A stretch of DNA of 21,471 nucleotides from a virus: the IMG/VR virus record IMGVR_UViG_3300020427_000010, positions 1 through 21,471 of that record; one strand, written 5' to 3'. This document shows positions 9,362 through 16,098 of the stretch, in pieces. Both the position numbers and the translations under genes were made by a program. Under the pieces are notes generated by a model, which did not search any database, was not told the DNA's origin, and saw only the letters and a list, made by a program, of their open reading frames with translations. The stretch's first letter is position 1. Each line of letters starts with the position of its first letter.

Positions 9362-9936
9362 TACTCAAGTTTCTCCGAATGTTCAGAGAGTATGTCTGCA
9401 ACATACCTTCTATCAATTAACTTAATATCTCGTTTAGCTTCATTTCTATCTACTTCCCACTCATAATAATATACAATCCTTCGTGATGAATCATCAAGAG
9501 TAAGATATGTTGTCTCATCAACTTCAATACATTTCAGAGGATACGCTTCACTTGTCCCCGTTGCTTCTACACGGGCTCTTACTATTTGTTCATAATGATG
9601 TATTGTATTCTTTGCAATTGCAAGTGTACCATATTTACTTCTAACATAATTTCCAAATTCTCTAGTATTCAATGGCCAATCGAAAAGAGGATCATGTATA
9701 TTATTAATCAAAAATATTAACCACGTATATTTTACATCACCATATATCTTAAATGCGGTTATATCAGGTCGTTCTGAATCTGGTATTGAATAAGGAAAAT
9801 AATTAACAATATCATTTTGAATAATGTTTTTTATTTTTGCCTTAACCATAATATTAATCGCAGTCTTAGTTTTTACTGGTTTTGTCCCAGTAATATCATA
9901 ATTAATTTGTGGATAATGTGAAAAAAATTCGGACAT
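9361..9936 (-). CDS. 53: Baseplate wedge subunit gp53
   Basis: This 191-residue protein (T4 gp53 is 196) begins MSEFFSHYPQINYDITG. It contains the family pattern of an R/K-rich helix (I-M-V-K-A-K-I-K-N-I-I), then Y-x-I-x-D-x-E-R-P-D, G-D-V-K-Y-T-W-L-I-F-L-I-N-N-I-x-D-P-L-F-D-W-P and F-G-N-Y-V-R-S-K-Y-G, all typical of T4-type gp53. In the family it joins adjacent wedges around the hub. An AGGAG sequence 8-9 nt before the ATG supports the start. It lies between gene 48 and the gp27-like gene and overlaps the latter by one base, consistent with one late polycistronic message. A strong assignment. Confidence 0.9.
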   Translation of the reverse strand: MSEFFSHYPQINYDITGTKPVKTKTAINIMVKAKIKNIIQNDIVNYFPYSIPDSERPDITAFKIYGDVKYTWLIFLINNIHDPLFDWPLNTREFGNYVRSKYGTLAIAKNTIHHYEQIVRARVEATGTSEAYPLKCIEVDETTYLTLDDSSRRIVYYYEWEVDRNEAKRDIKLIDRRYVADILSEHSEKLE

Positions 9937-9951
9937 AATTATTCTCTCCTA

Positions 9952-10929
9952 TTAAAACCCCTGATCTATTTTTTCTCTATACATCACATCTGTTTCCATG
10001 AACGAAAGTTTCATTGCTATAGACACCGGATATTGTGTACCATCAAAAAATAGAGGTACATTTTCTGTATCAAAATTTAATTCACACCCCGTCAATACAG
10101 ATTTTCCTATATTAAACATGGGATTTGTATCATTATTCGGCAAGGCTCTTCCATTAATATAATAGGTAATTGTAAATGTATCGGGATATCCAAACATCAT
10201 TGAAGGTGCAGTTTGACTATCTCCTCCAGCATGAGAAGGTAACATAGACTTTTTAAACGCACTTACAATTTTTACGCAAACCTTAGATTCTTCTACAGAT
10301 TGTGGTAACATCATAAAATCAAAGTCATGTGTTCTCATATCAGAAGGACCTTTATATGCGGCAATAAGAAAAGGATTAAGTACAGCACCGGTTGCTCGTT
10401 CCATTATTTGTTTTGTTCCTTCTTGGAGAACATTGGCTCTCTCTCCCATTTTAAGCAACCCCACTTTTCCTGTTCCTTCACTTGCCATTCCTGCCGTACT
10501 ATCTGCAATGGCTTTAGCAAGGGTATCGTAATTTAAACCAGCACCTTGCTTTTGCATTGCTCCCACGGCCCGATCTACTCCGGCTCCTATTCCACCCAAT
10601 GAAGTTGTTTCATACTCTGACTTATAAGATGTTCCAAGAGCTCCGCCCGGAATATACATTGCAATATTAAGAGTTGGGTTCTGACTTTTGAAATTTACAG
10701 CTTCAAACATTATCCAATTATCTGTTTGGCTAGACATTCCACCAATATTAGAAGGATATTCCATATATTGTACTGATGTTTGTGCTGAAGTGGTTGGGTC
10801 CATAATTCCACTAGATGAATCATTAGCCAAAGTTAATGGCCCATCATAATCGTAGAATTTTGAGGATTCTTGTACTAACTCACCTTTATCATCATCCCAA
10901 TGGTATATAACTTCTGTGTAAATTTTCAT
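9952..10929 (-). CDS. 48: Baseplate tail-tube cap protein, gp48-like
   Basis: The C-terminal half carries features of T4-type tube initiator/cap proteins (gp48, with gp54 as relative): D-M-R-T-H-D-F-D-F-M-M-L-P-Q-S, F-K-K-S-M-L-P, F-G-Y-P-D-T-F-T-I-T-Y, and a C-terminal F-M-E-T-D-V-M-Y-R-E-K-I-D-Q-G-F. These proteins have a tail-tube-like fold and form the first rings on the hub, on which gp19 polymerises. I prefer the second ATG (10929, protein starting MKIYTEVIYHW, 325 aa). The AAAAGGA motif sits 8 nt before it, while the same motif would abut the first ATG at 10938 with no spacer. Gene 54 is a possible alternative name. First gene of the leftward late operon, 43-50 nt from an exact late promoter octamer. 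Confidence 0.82.
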   Translation of the reverse strand: MKIYTEVIYHWDDDKGELVQESSKFYDYDGPLTLANDSSSGIMDPTTSAQTSVQYMEYPSNIGGMSSQTDNWIMFEAVNFKSQNPTLNIAMYIPGGALGTSYKSEYETTSLGGIGAGVDRAVGAMQKQGAGLNYDTLAKAIADSTAGMASEGTGKVGLLKMGERANVLQEGTKQIMERATGAVLNPFLIAAYKGPSDMRTHDFDFMMLPQSVEESKVCVKIVSAFKKSMLPSHAGGDSQTAPSMMFGYPDTFTITYYINGRALPNNDTNPMFNIGKSVLTGCELNFDTENVPLFFDGTQYPVSIAMKLSFMETDVMYREKIDQGF

Positions 10930-10971
10930 TACGGACATCCTTTTGTGATTGGTATTCTTGAACTATCTATA

Positions 10972-10979
10972 TATTTATA
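10972..10979 (-). promoter_or_regulatory. T4-type late promoter, TATAAATA
   Basis: The minus strand reads TATAAATA, an exact match to the T4 late promoter -10 octamer recognised by gp55 with gp33 and the clamp. It lies 34 nt before the first ATG of gene 48 and 43 nt before the preferred one, correctly placed to drive the whole leftward baseplate operon. It is the only exact copy I noticed by eye in the window. Its last plus-strand base is the A of the gene 4 ATG, so the promoter and the divergent start codon overlap. A gp33 gene further right in the window fits the use of such promoters. Confidence 0.8.
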
Positions 10980-11401
10980 TGGCATACAAAGGAAAATTTC
11001 GCCCTCAAAATTACAAAAAATATAAGGGGGATCATACAAAAATAATTTATCGGTCTGGGTGGGAATTAACCTTCATGAAATACTTAGATCGACAGCCTGA
11101 AGTCTTGCGATGGTCAAGTGAAGAGGTTATTATACCCTATCGTTCCCCTATTGACAGTAGATTACATAGATATTATCCCGATTTTTGGGTCAAAACTGCT
11201 CAGGGTGAGTCACTAATTGAAATCAAACCAAAGAAACAAACTAAACCCCCTAAACCAAACCCCAAACACAGAAGAAGATACCTTAAAGAAGTAAAAGCAT
11301 GGGGAATTAATGAGGCCAAATGGAAGGCGGCAGAAGAGTTTTGTGAACACAAGGGTTGGAAATGGCAAATAATAACAGAGGACACTCTGACAACTAAATA
11401 G
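10979..11401 (+). CDS. 4: Head completion protein gp4 (T4 gp4/gp50), PD-(D/E)XK-like
   Basis: A 140-residue basic protein when started at the ATG of 10979 (MAYKGKFRPQNYKKY); T4 gp4 has 150 residues. It has a TnsA-like restriction-endonuclease-type core: S-G-W-E with E29, Y-Y-P-D-F with D68, and I-E-I-K-P with E81 and K83. A Lys/Pro/Arg-rich segment and a helical C-terminus with two tryptophans follow. In T4 the protein finishes the filled head before tail joining. A TTG start ten codons upstream is possible, but those ten codons (VFLNYLYIY) are unlike the family and are not needed. There is no clear Shine-Dalgarno before the ATG. First gene of the rightward late block. Confidence 0.85.
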   Translation: MAYKGKFRPQNYKKYKGDHTKIIYRSGWELTFMKYLDRQPEVLRWSSEEVIIPYRSPIDSRLHRYYPDFWVKTAQGESLIEIKPKKQTKPPKPNPKHRRRYLKEVKAWGINEAKWKAAEEFCEHKGWKWQIITEDTLTTK

Positions 11402-11408
11402 TTATATT

Positions 11409-12014
11409 ATGGCTACAGTAGAAGAATCCTATTTGGATAAATTAAAAGATGCAATAAGAACAGACCAAGTTGCTGCTAAAGCAAGAGCAGCAGGTAACTG
11501 GTTTCGCTCAATTGTTAATAGAACAAGAGGACAATTTTCCAAAGAAACACCACAGAAAATCCTTTCTCGACAAGATAGTTTGGTGTCTAAAAGTGTACTA
11601 GGAAAAATGTATTTCTATTCTTATAATCCTAAATGGAAAGATGAGCTTCCTTGGTACGATACCTTTCCTTTAGTTTTTCCTATTGAAAGATATCCTGATG
11701 GATTTCTTGGATTGAACTTTCATTATCTTGCTCCGAAACATAGAGCTATATTAATGGATCAACTTAAGATGTTTGCTAATAATAAGAAGTACGATGAAAC
11801 TACTAAGTTAAGATTATCATATAATATGTTAAAAGGTTTTACTAAGATTAAAAGAGCAAAACCAACAGTACACAGATATCTTAATTCTAAAGTTAATTCT
11901 AAATTTGTTCTTGTTAATGCAGATGAATGGGAAGTTGCACTTTTTCTACCAGTAGAGAGATTTAAGAAAGCAACCAAAAAACAAGTATGGGCTCATAGCG
12001 GGAGAATGTTCTAA
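11409..12014 (+). CDS. Conserved T4-superfamily structural or completion protein, function not known
   Basis: A 201-residue protein with a basic N-terminal helix (residues 1-55) followed by a distinctive block: G-K-M-Y-F-Y-S-Y-N-P-K-W-K-D-E-L-P-W-Y-D and F-P-L-V-F-P-I-E-R-Y-P-D-G-F-L-G-L-N-F-H-Y-L. I recall this block as a conserved signature in proteins of T4-like marine phages, but I cannot attach it to a T4 gene number with confidence. It ends with a basic segment (F-K-K-A-T-K-K-Q-V-W). It sits 7 nt after gene 4, and its TAA overlaps the ATG of the tail-tube-like gene by one base. The T4 order 2-4 makes a DNA-end-protector (gp2) role conceivable, but the sequence itself does not show it. 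Confidence 0.7.
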   Translation: MATVEESYLDKLKDAIRTDQVAAKARAAGNWFRSIVNRTRGQFSKETPQKILSRQDSLVSKSVLGKMYFYSYNPKWKDELPWYDTFPLVFPIERYPDGFLGLNFHYLAPKHRAILMDQLKMFANNKKYDETTKLRLSYNMLKGFTKIKRAKPTVHRYLNSKVNSKFVLVNADEWEVALFLPVERFKKATKKQVWAHSGRMF

Positions 12015-12679
12015 TGACAACATCAGCATTTGCAGTTGATGAATTTATGTCCAAATTGGACGGTAAAGGTAGTTATGCAAAAAGTAATAGATTTACTGTT
12101 GAAATTATTGCACCTACAACATTGGTTAGTAGTGTTCAGGCCTCATCAATAGAATTCCTTATTAAAACTGTATCATTTCCAGCTAGAACTTTTGGAACAA
12201 CTACTTACAGAAGTGGTGGTAAATTTGGTTTAGATGTTCCCTATGAAATGACAGAAGAACCCGTAGCAATTTCTTTCTTGGGTACAAATGATTGGTCTGC
12301 TAGAAGCTTTTGGAATGATTGGATTTCACACATACAAAGTACAAGTTCATATAATATGAATTACTATAGAGAGTATATAGGAACTGTTAAAATTTCAGTT
12401 TATAATGAAACAGAGCAAGACACAACAAGCCCCACACATCAAGTAACATTACATGAAGCTTGGCCGAAAACAATAAGCGCTATAGAACTAGGATGGGAAA
12501 GTACAGAGCTGGTGGATTTTGAAGTAGATGTTGCATATAGTTGGTGGACTGCAACTGGCTCAAATGGTACACCATCTACTGAACTCCGACATGGAGAAGA
12601 ACACGGTGGTAGAGGTAGAAGTAGAACAACAAATCGAACACCAAATCGGCCAGCCTTTCGCGGCCGTGGAGGTAGATAA
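12014..12679 (+). CDS. Tail tube family protein (gp19-like fold) with basic Arg/Gly tail
   Basis: Residues 9-180 follow the pattern of T4 gp19: an N-terminal helix F-M-S-K-L, then S-N-R-F-T-V-E-I-I, I-K-T-V-S-F-P-A-R-T-F, an F-W-N-D-W helix, Y-Y-R-E-Y-I-G-T-V-K-I-S-V-Y, and the end block A-W-P-K-T-I-S-A-I-E-L-G-W-E-S ... F-E-V-D-V-A-Y-S-W-W. Residues 191-221 form a basic Arg/Gly/Asn/Pro-rich tail that gp19 (163 aa) lacks. The gene lies beside the hub chaperone and tape-measure genes rather than with a sheath gene. It may therefore be a gp54-type tube initiator or a paralogue of the main tube protein. Start by TAATG overlap with the upstream gene. Confidence 0.78.
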   Translation: MTTSAFAVDEFMSKLDGKGSYAKSNRFTVEIIAPTTLVSSVQASSIEFLIKTVSFPARTFGTTTYRSGGKFGLDVPYEMTEEPVAISFLGTNDWSARSFWNDWISHIQSTSSYNMNYYREYIGTVKISVYNETEQDTTSPTHQVTLHEAWPKTISAIELGWESTELVDFEVDVAYSWWTATGSNGTPSTELRHGEEHGGRGRSRTTNRTPNRPAFRGRGGR

Positions 12680-12704
12680 TCATTTTATATTATAGGAGAA
12701 TATT

Positions 12705-13439
12705 ATGGCATTACCAAGATTGGAAACAGCCACTTATGAATTGACAATCCCTTCAACGGGAAAGAAAATTGAATACCGACCATTTCTTGTAAAAGAAGAA
12801 AAGGCATTATTAATAGCAGCGGAAGATGGTAGTCCAGCCACTATAACCAAAGCTATGAAAGATATCATAACTGCTTGTACAGAAGGAGAAGTTAAGTTAA
12901 AAGAACTTGCATCATTTGATATTGAATATATTTTTCTTCAACTTAGAGGAAAATCGGTTGGCGATATAATAGAAATTAATTTACAAAAACCAGACAGAAT
13001 TAAATGTGAAGAAGAGGTTTGTCCCAACGCTGCACAAATATCAGTCGATATTCGTGATATCGTAATGAATACTTCAGACATGGAAAAGCCTGAAATAGAA
13101 CTTACTGAAGATGTTGGAGTAAAGTTGAATTTTCCTCAAATAGATACAATACAAAAATATGTCAAGACAGGTGGTACACTAGGAACTGAGGATGTATTTA
13201 AAATGATTATTGATTGTATTGAATATATCTGGGATGGAGATGAAATATATAAATCAAAAGATTCTACTAAAAAAGAATTAAATGATTTTATTGAATCACT
13301 TAGTACTGAACAGTTTAATAAGATACGTAAGTATTTTGAAAGTATGCCTAGATTAACACATGAAATTACATGGACTTGTCCAAAATGTGAAAAGTCAGCT
13401 CCCCTAGTACTTGAGGGGTTAGACTCTTTTTTCGGCTAG
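12705..13439 (+). CDS. 26: Baseplate hub assembly chaperone gp26-like; zero-frame product of a probable frameshift pair
   Basis: A 244-residue protein (T4 gp26 has 208) beginning MALPRLETATYELTIPSTGK, then Y-R-P-F-L-V-K-E-E-K-A-L-L-I-A, the signature of the T4 gp26 baseplate-chaperone family. Four cysteines (C101, C106, C225, C228; the last pair as C-P-K-C) could bind zinc. AGGAG 7 nt before the ATG gives a strong ribosome binding site. The last codons are TCT TTT TTC GGC TAG. The T TTT TTC heptamer is in the correct frame for -1 slippage, which would replace the final Gly with a 65-residue extension. Directly upstream of the tape-measure-like gene, this matches the position of lambda G / P2 E type tail chaperones. 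Confidence 0.85.
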   Translation: MALPRLETATYELTIPSTGKKIEYRPFLVKEEKALLIAAEDGSPATITKAMKDIITACTEGEVKLKELASFDIEYIFLQLRGKSVGDIIEINLQKPDRIKCEEEVCPNAAQISVDIRDIVMNTSDMEKPEIELTEDVGVKLNFPQIDTIQKYVKTGGTLGTEDVFKMIIDCIEYIWDGDEIYKSKDSTKKELNDFIESLSTEQFNKIRKYFESMPRLTHEITWTCPKCEKSAPLVLEGLDSFFG

Positions 13440-13496
13440 GGCTGAATCACGACACTCTGGCGAATCATTATCAAACAAACTTCGCTATGATTCAGC
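13427..13496 (+). promoter_or_regulatory. Programmed -1 ribosomal frameshift signal (candidate)
   Basis: 13427-13433 reads TTTTTTC, an X-XXY-YYZ slippery heptamer in the zero frame of the gp26-like gene. After a 7-nt spacer (13434-13440, containing the zero-frame TAG), 13441-13449 GCTGAATCA is perfectly complementary to 13488-13496 TGATTCAGC. Stacked directly inside that stem, 13458-13464 TGGCGAA pairs with 13481-13487 TTCGCTA (one G-U pair). The 9 + 7 bp stem with an 8-nt bulge and 16-nt loop lies at the usual distance from the slippery site. A short CCCCT/AGGGG hairpin lies upstream at 13401-13418. I did this pairing by eye, with no energy calculation. Confidence 0.7.
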
Positions 13497-13630
13497 ATCA
13501 TAAATGGAGCTTAACAGAATTAGATAATATGATTCCATTTGAAAGAGGAATATATGTAATGTTATTACAACAATGGATTAAAGATGAAAATGAAAAAGTG
13601 AGAGAACAAAACGCAAAAAGGAGAATGTAA
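13433..13630 (+). CDS. T-like (gp51-type) extension in the -1 frame, made as a gp26 fusion
   Basis: In the -1 frame relative to the gp26-like gene there are 65 open codons after the slippery site, starting R-L-G-L-N-H-D-T-L-A and continuing with F-A-M-I-Q-H-H-K-W-S-L-T-E-L-D-N-M-I-P-F-E-R-G-I-Y. A small helical domain of this type, with an S-L-x-E-L-x-x-M-x-P-x-E-R-x-I-Y motif, resembles the T part of GT-type tail chaperones. I also recall such frames being labelled gp51-like in marine T4-type phages. The first ATG is only at 13487, inside the motif-bearing region, and there is no ATG, GTG or TTG before it. Expression by frameshift (308-aa fusion) is therefore more likely than separate initiation. 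It ends at a TAA adjoining the tape-measure ATG. Confidence 0.65.
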   Translation, partial: RLGLNHDTLANHYQTNFAMIQHHKWSLTELDNMIPFERGIYVMLLQQWIKDENEKVREQNAKRRM

Positions 13631-15970
13631 ATGGCAACGCCAATTCCCGCTTCTGAGAGCACGTTGCAATCTTTAACGGAACAACTGAAAGAGCAAAACT
13701 TCAAGCTTACCCAAATCCGTAACATCGGTGAGGCTCAAGTGGAAGCTGCTGAAGATGCTGCTGCAGTTGCGAGAGAAGCTGCGAGAGAAGCTGCTAGAGC
13801 CGCAGATGATGATGAAGGTCCCGAAATTGCTGTTAAAGTAGAAATGGAAGAAGCTCCAAGTTTATTCAAAAAATTGAAACTAGGTGGTTTAGCAATGTCA
13901 TTTCTTGGCTCCGCAATGACAGGGCTTACTACAGCATTTAACTGGTTAGGTAATGCATTCGGACCTAAATTGTTAACATCATTAAAATCGATTGCGCCTT
14001 GGGCAATGATCTTAACTGGTCTTACCATGGCTATTGAAGATGGAATTACTGGATGGATGAGCGCCGAATCATGGGGAACTTCTAAGGTTTCTGGATTTCT
14101 TGGTGGATTCTTTGGTGGAGAAGCGGATGGTGGAATAAAGAATGCATTCAAAAATGCGGGAAAATGGGCATTGATTGGTGCAGGAGTTGGTAGTTTTATT
14201 CCAGTAGTTGGAACTATTGTTGGTGGTTTAGTTGGTGCAGCAATTGGTGGAATACTTGGATTTATTGGTGCTAAGAAACTTGCACAAGGATTTGATAAAA
14301 TTGGTGTATGGTTTAAAAAACAATTTGATGATCTTATCTTAGGGCCCATCAAAGCAGTATGGGATATGATTGCACCAGATTGGGCAAAATCAGTAACAGA
14401 TACTATGCAATGGAGTGACCTACTTCCGCCCGGCCTTACCAAACTTTTCAATGGTGAATACTTCAAATTTGATATGCCAAAGTTTGAATGGCTTGATATC
14501 TTTCCAAAATTCCTAGTTGATTTATTTAAGGCAGGAATGAAGGGTGTAAAAGAAGCTGATTTTAAATGGACAGATTTAATGCCAAAATTTCTTGTTAAGT
14601 TTTTCTCAGGTGAATACGATAAAGAAGGCTCATTTGAATGGTCTGATCTCCTACCAGAATTCATTACCAAAATAATCGGTGTAGCAAAAACTGCATGGGC
14701 AGATACTCCGTTCACATGGAAAAGTTTATTACCAAATTTTATTGTTAAAATTATAGAGGGATTTAAACAAACAGGAGAATTTTCATGGATGGATTTAGTT
14801 CCAAAATTCATATCGGATCTAGTATCAGCAGGTGCAGATGAAGCAACCAAAGGTGGTGAATTTAGTTGGAAGGCTCTACTCCCAGATTGGATGATAGGTG
14901 CATGGGATTCTACAAAAGGATTAGCTAGACAAGTAGGTGCTTTTGATTGGAGAGCAATACTTCCAAAATTTATTGCAGATTTATTCCCAGGAGATAAGCC
15001 CCTAACAATCGCGGCTGGATTAAGTGCTATCTCTGGATTTGATTGGAGAGCATTACTTCCCGATTTTATTTCTGACCTATTTCCAGGAGATAAACCTCTT
15101 ACTATAGCGGCCGGATTGGAAGCAATTGGTTCGTGGAATTGGAAATCTCTCTTACCAAAATTCATTCAAGACTTCTTTGATGATCCAACAAAATTAGCTA
15201 AAGAAATTGGTGATAAAGGTTTTGATTGGAAAGATCTCTTACCTGAATTCATTAGAAATTTCTTTACTGACAAGAAAATTGATAAAGTAGCAGAAGTAGC
15301 TGGTCTAGCTATGGATTGGTGGAAGTCTCTACTTCCCGATTTCATTGTAAATATTATGGAAGGTAAATCTCCATTCGCAGATAGAGATGAAGCCGCAGAT
15401 CTGAAGAAGACACAAAAAGCCAAAGATGAACTTGAAGAATCAATGAGTGATTTGACTGGTGGTAGTATTGGGGATATGTTTAATCTTGGAACTTTGATGG
15501 CTCCAATTAGAGAGAAGGTATCAACTCTCCTAGATCCAGAAACAGCTCCGTGGGGATTAGGTAAATTTTCTGGTTTTATGAGAGATAAACTATTGGCCAT
15601 GTTACCATCACCAGAAGGATTGGCAGAAGGTGGTTTGGTAGGCTTGTCTAAAATGGGACCGCAAAGTATGGGCGCGGCTATGGGACTTGAAAGTGGTGGA
15701 TTATTTACTCTATCACAGGGGGAATTTGTTCTTGATAATCAAGCCGCTCAATCATTCTTACAAGCGGCAATGATATTAAAAGGACAAGATTTAAGTGGCC
15801 CTAAACTTGCGGATTTACAAAGAGAATCCGTTGCAACGATGACAACTGGTGGGGGATCTAACGTTGTAGTTTCTGCGCCAACAACCACACAAATAAATTC
15901 AAGTTCAGCAATGGCGCTTCCAATGATGCCTATCCAACCAAGTAATGGAGAAACTGCATTAAATGGTTAG
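13631..15970 (+). CDS. Tape-measure-like tail protein with twelve W-x-x-LLP-x-F repeats
   Basis: 779 residues. Residues 10-60 form an Ala/Glu/Arg-rich coiled coil. Residues 85-140 are hydrophobic helices. Residues 180-215 form a glycine-zipper membrane-type segment (G-A-G-V-G ... V-G-G-L-V-G-A-A-I-G-G). Residues 259-580 contain twelve copies of F-x-W-x-x-L-L-P-x-F-I, with tryptophans at 261, 287, 313, 337, 363, 386, 413, 440, 472, 504, 533 and 564. The C-terminus has L-A-E-G-G-L-V and T-L-S-Q-G-E-F-V-L-D-N motifs common at the end of tape-measure proteins. AGGAG lies 7 nt before the ATG. Its place after a G/GT-like chaperone pair also indicates a tape measure. It is the functional counterpart of T4 gp29 (590 aa), though I see no direct sequence match. 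Confidence 0.78.
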   Translation: MATPIPASESTLQSLTEQLKEQNFKLTQIRNIGEAQVEAAEDAAAVAREAAREAARAADDDEGPEIAVKVEMEEAPSLFKKLKLGGLAMSFLGSAMTGLTTAFNWLGNAFGPKLLTSLKSIAPWAMILTGLTMAIEDGITGWMSAESWGTSKVSGFLGGFFGGEADGGIKNAFKNAGKWALIGAGVGSFIPVVGTIVGGLVGAAIGGILGFIGAKKLAQGFDKIGVWFKKQFDDLILGPIKAVWDMIAPDWAKSVTDTMQWSDLLPPGLTKLFNGEYFKFDMPKFEWLDIFPKFLVDLFKAGMKGVKEADFKWTDLMPKFLVKFFSGEYDKEGSFEWSDLLPEFITKIIGVAKTAWADTPFTWKSLLPNFIVKIIEGFKQTGEFSWMDLVPKFISDLVSAGADEATKGGEFSWKALLPDWMIGAWDSTKGLARQVGAFDWRAILPKFIADLFPGDKPLTIAAGLSAISGFDWRALLPDFISDLFPGDKPLTIAAGLEAIGSWNWKSLLPKFIQDFFDDPTKLAKEIGDKGFDWKDLLPEFIRNFFTDKKIDKVAEVAGLAMDWWKSLLPDFIVNIMEGKSPFADRDEAADLKKTQKAKDELEESMSDLTGGSIGDMFNLGTLMAPIREKVSTLLDPETAPWGLGKFSGFMRDKLLAMLPSPEGLAEGGLVGLSKMGPQSMGAAMGLESGGLFTLSQGEFVLDNQAAQSFLQAAMILKGQDLSGPKLADLQRESVATMTTGGGSNVVVSAPTTTQINSSSAMALPMMPIQPSNGETALNG
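14405..15370 (+). repeat. Twelve tandem protein-level repeats in the tape-measure gene
   Basis: The repeats encode F-x-W-[KRST]-x-L-L-P-x-F-[IL]-x-x-[LIF]-[FIV]. The spacing between tryptophans is 26, 26, 24, 26, 23, 27, 27, 32, 32, 29 and 31 residues: a shorter unit in the first half and a longer one in the second. Copies eight and nine share an identical F-P-G-D-K-P-L-T-I-A-A-G-L linker, but their codons differ at many third positions. The duplication is therefore old, or the protein sequence is kept by selection. Confidence 0.85.
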
Positions 15971-16098
15971 TGTTTATAATGTCCATCTGACAAATGGTAA
16001 ATAAGGGCGTCTATCAAATCAGGGTCTCCCCACGATGATGCCGCCCATATTACTAACAGACTAAAGAATAAAAATCCAAATAATCCATTATTATTCAT
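15967..16098 (-). CDS. 43-residue single-TM protein coupled to gene 32
   Basis: A 43-codon ORF begins MNNNGLFGFLFFSLLVIWAA. A hydrophobic segment of about 16 residues is followed by a polar, acidic tail (S-S-W-G-D-P-D-L-I-D-A-L). Its ATG shares one base with the TAA of gene 32 (TAATG), the same coupling used throughout this genome, which is the main reason to believe it. No strong Shine-Dalgarno is seen, as expected for a coupled start. Its stop region overlaps the end of the convergent tape-measure gene by 4 nt. A small inner-membrane protein, N-in or N-out unknown; function not recognisable. Confidence 0.6.
   Translation of the reverse strand: MNNNGLFGFLFFSLLVIWAASSWGDPDLIDALIYHLSDGHYKH

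Noticed and set aside
10949-10978. A TTG start ten codons upstream for gene 4
   Set aside because: The extra codons are hydrophobic, unlike the family N-terminus, and have no ribosome binding site; the ATG at 10979 begins the conserved basic segment.
13487-13630. A separate 47-residue gp51-like gene from the ATG at 13487
   Set aside because: The ATG lies inside the frameshift hairpin and has no Shine-Dalgarno. The protein-like pattern begins 18 codons earlier, where no start codon exists. Kept only as an alternative.
13735-15165. Long minus-strand open frame (476 codons) opposite the tape-measure gene, with another at 15166-15600
   Set aside because: The plus-strand gene has a ribosome binding site, tape-measure motifs and protein-level repeats. 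The antisense translation is low-complexity Pro/Ser/Ala and only mirrors those repeats.
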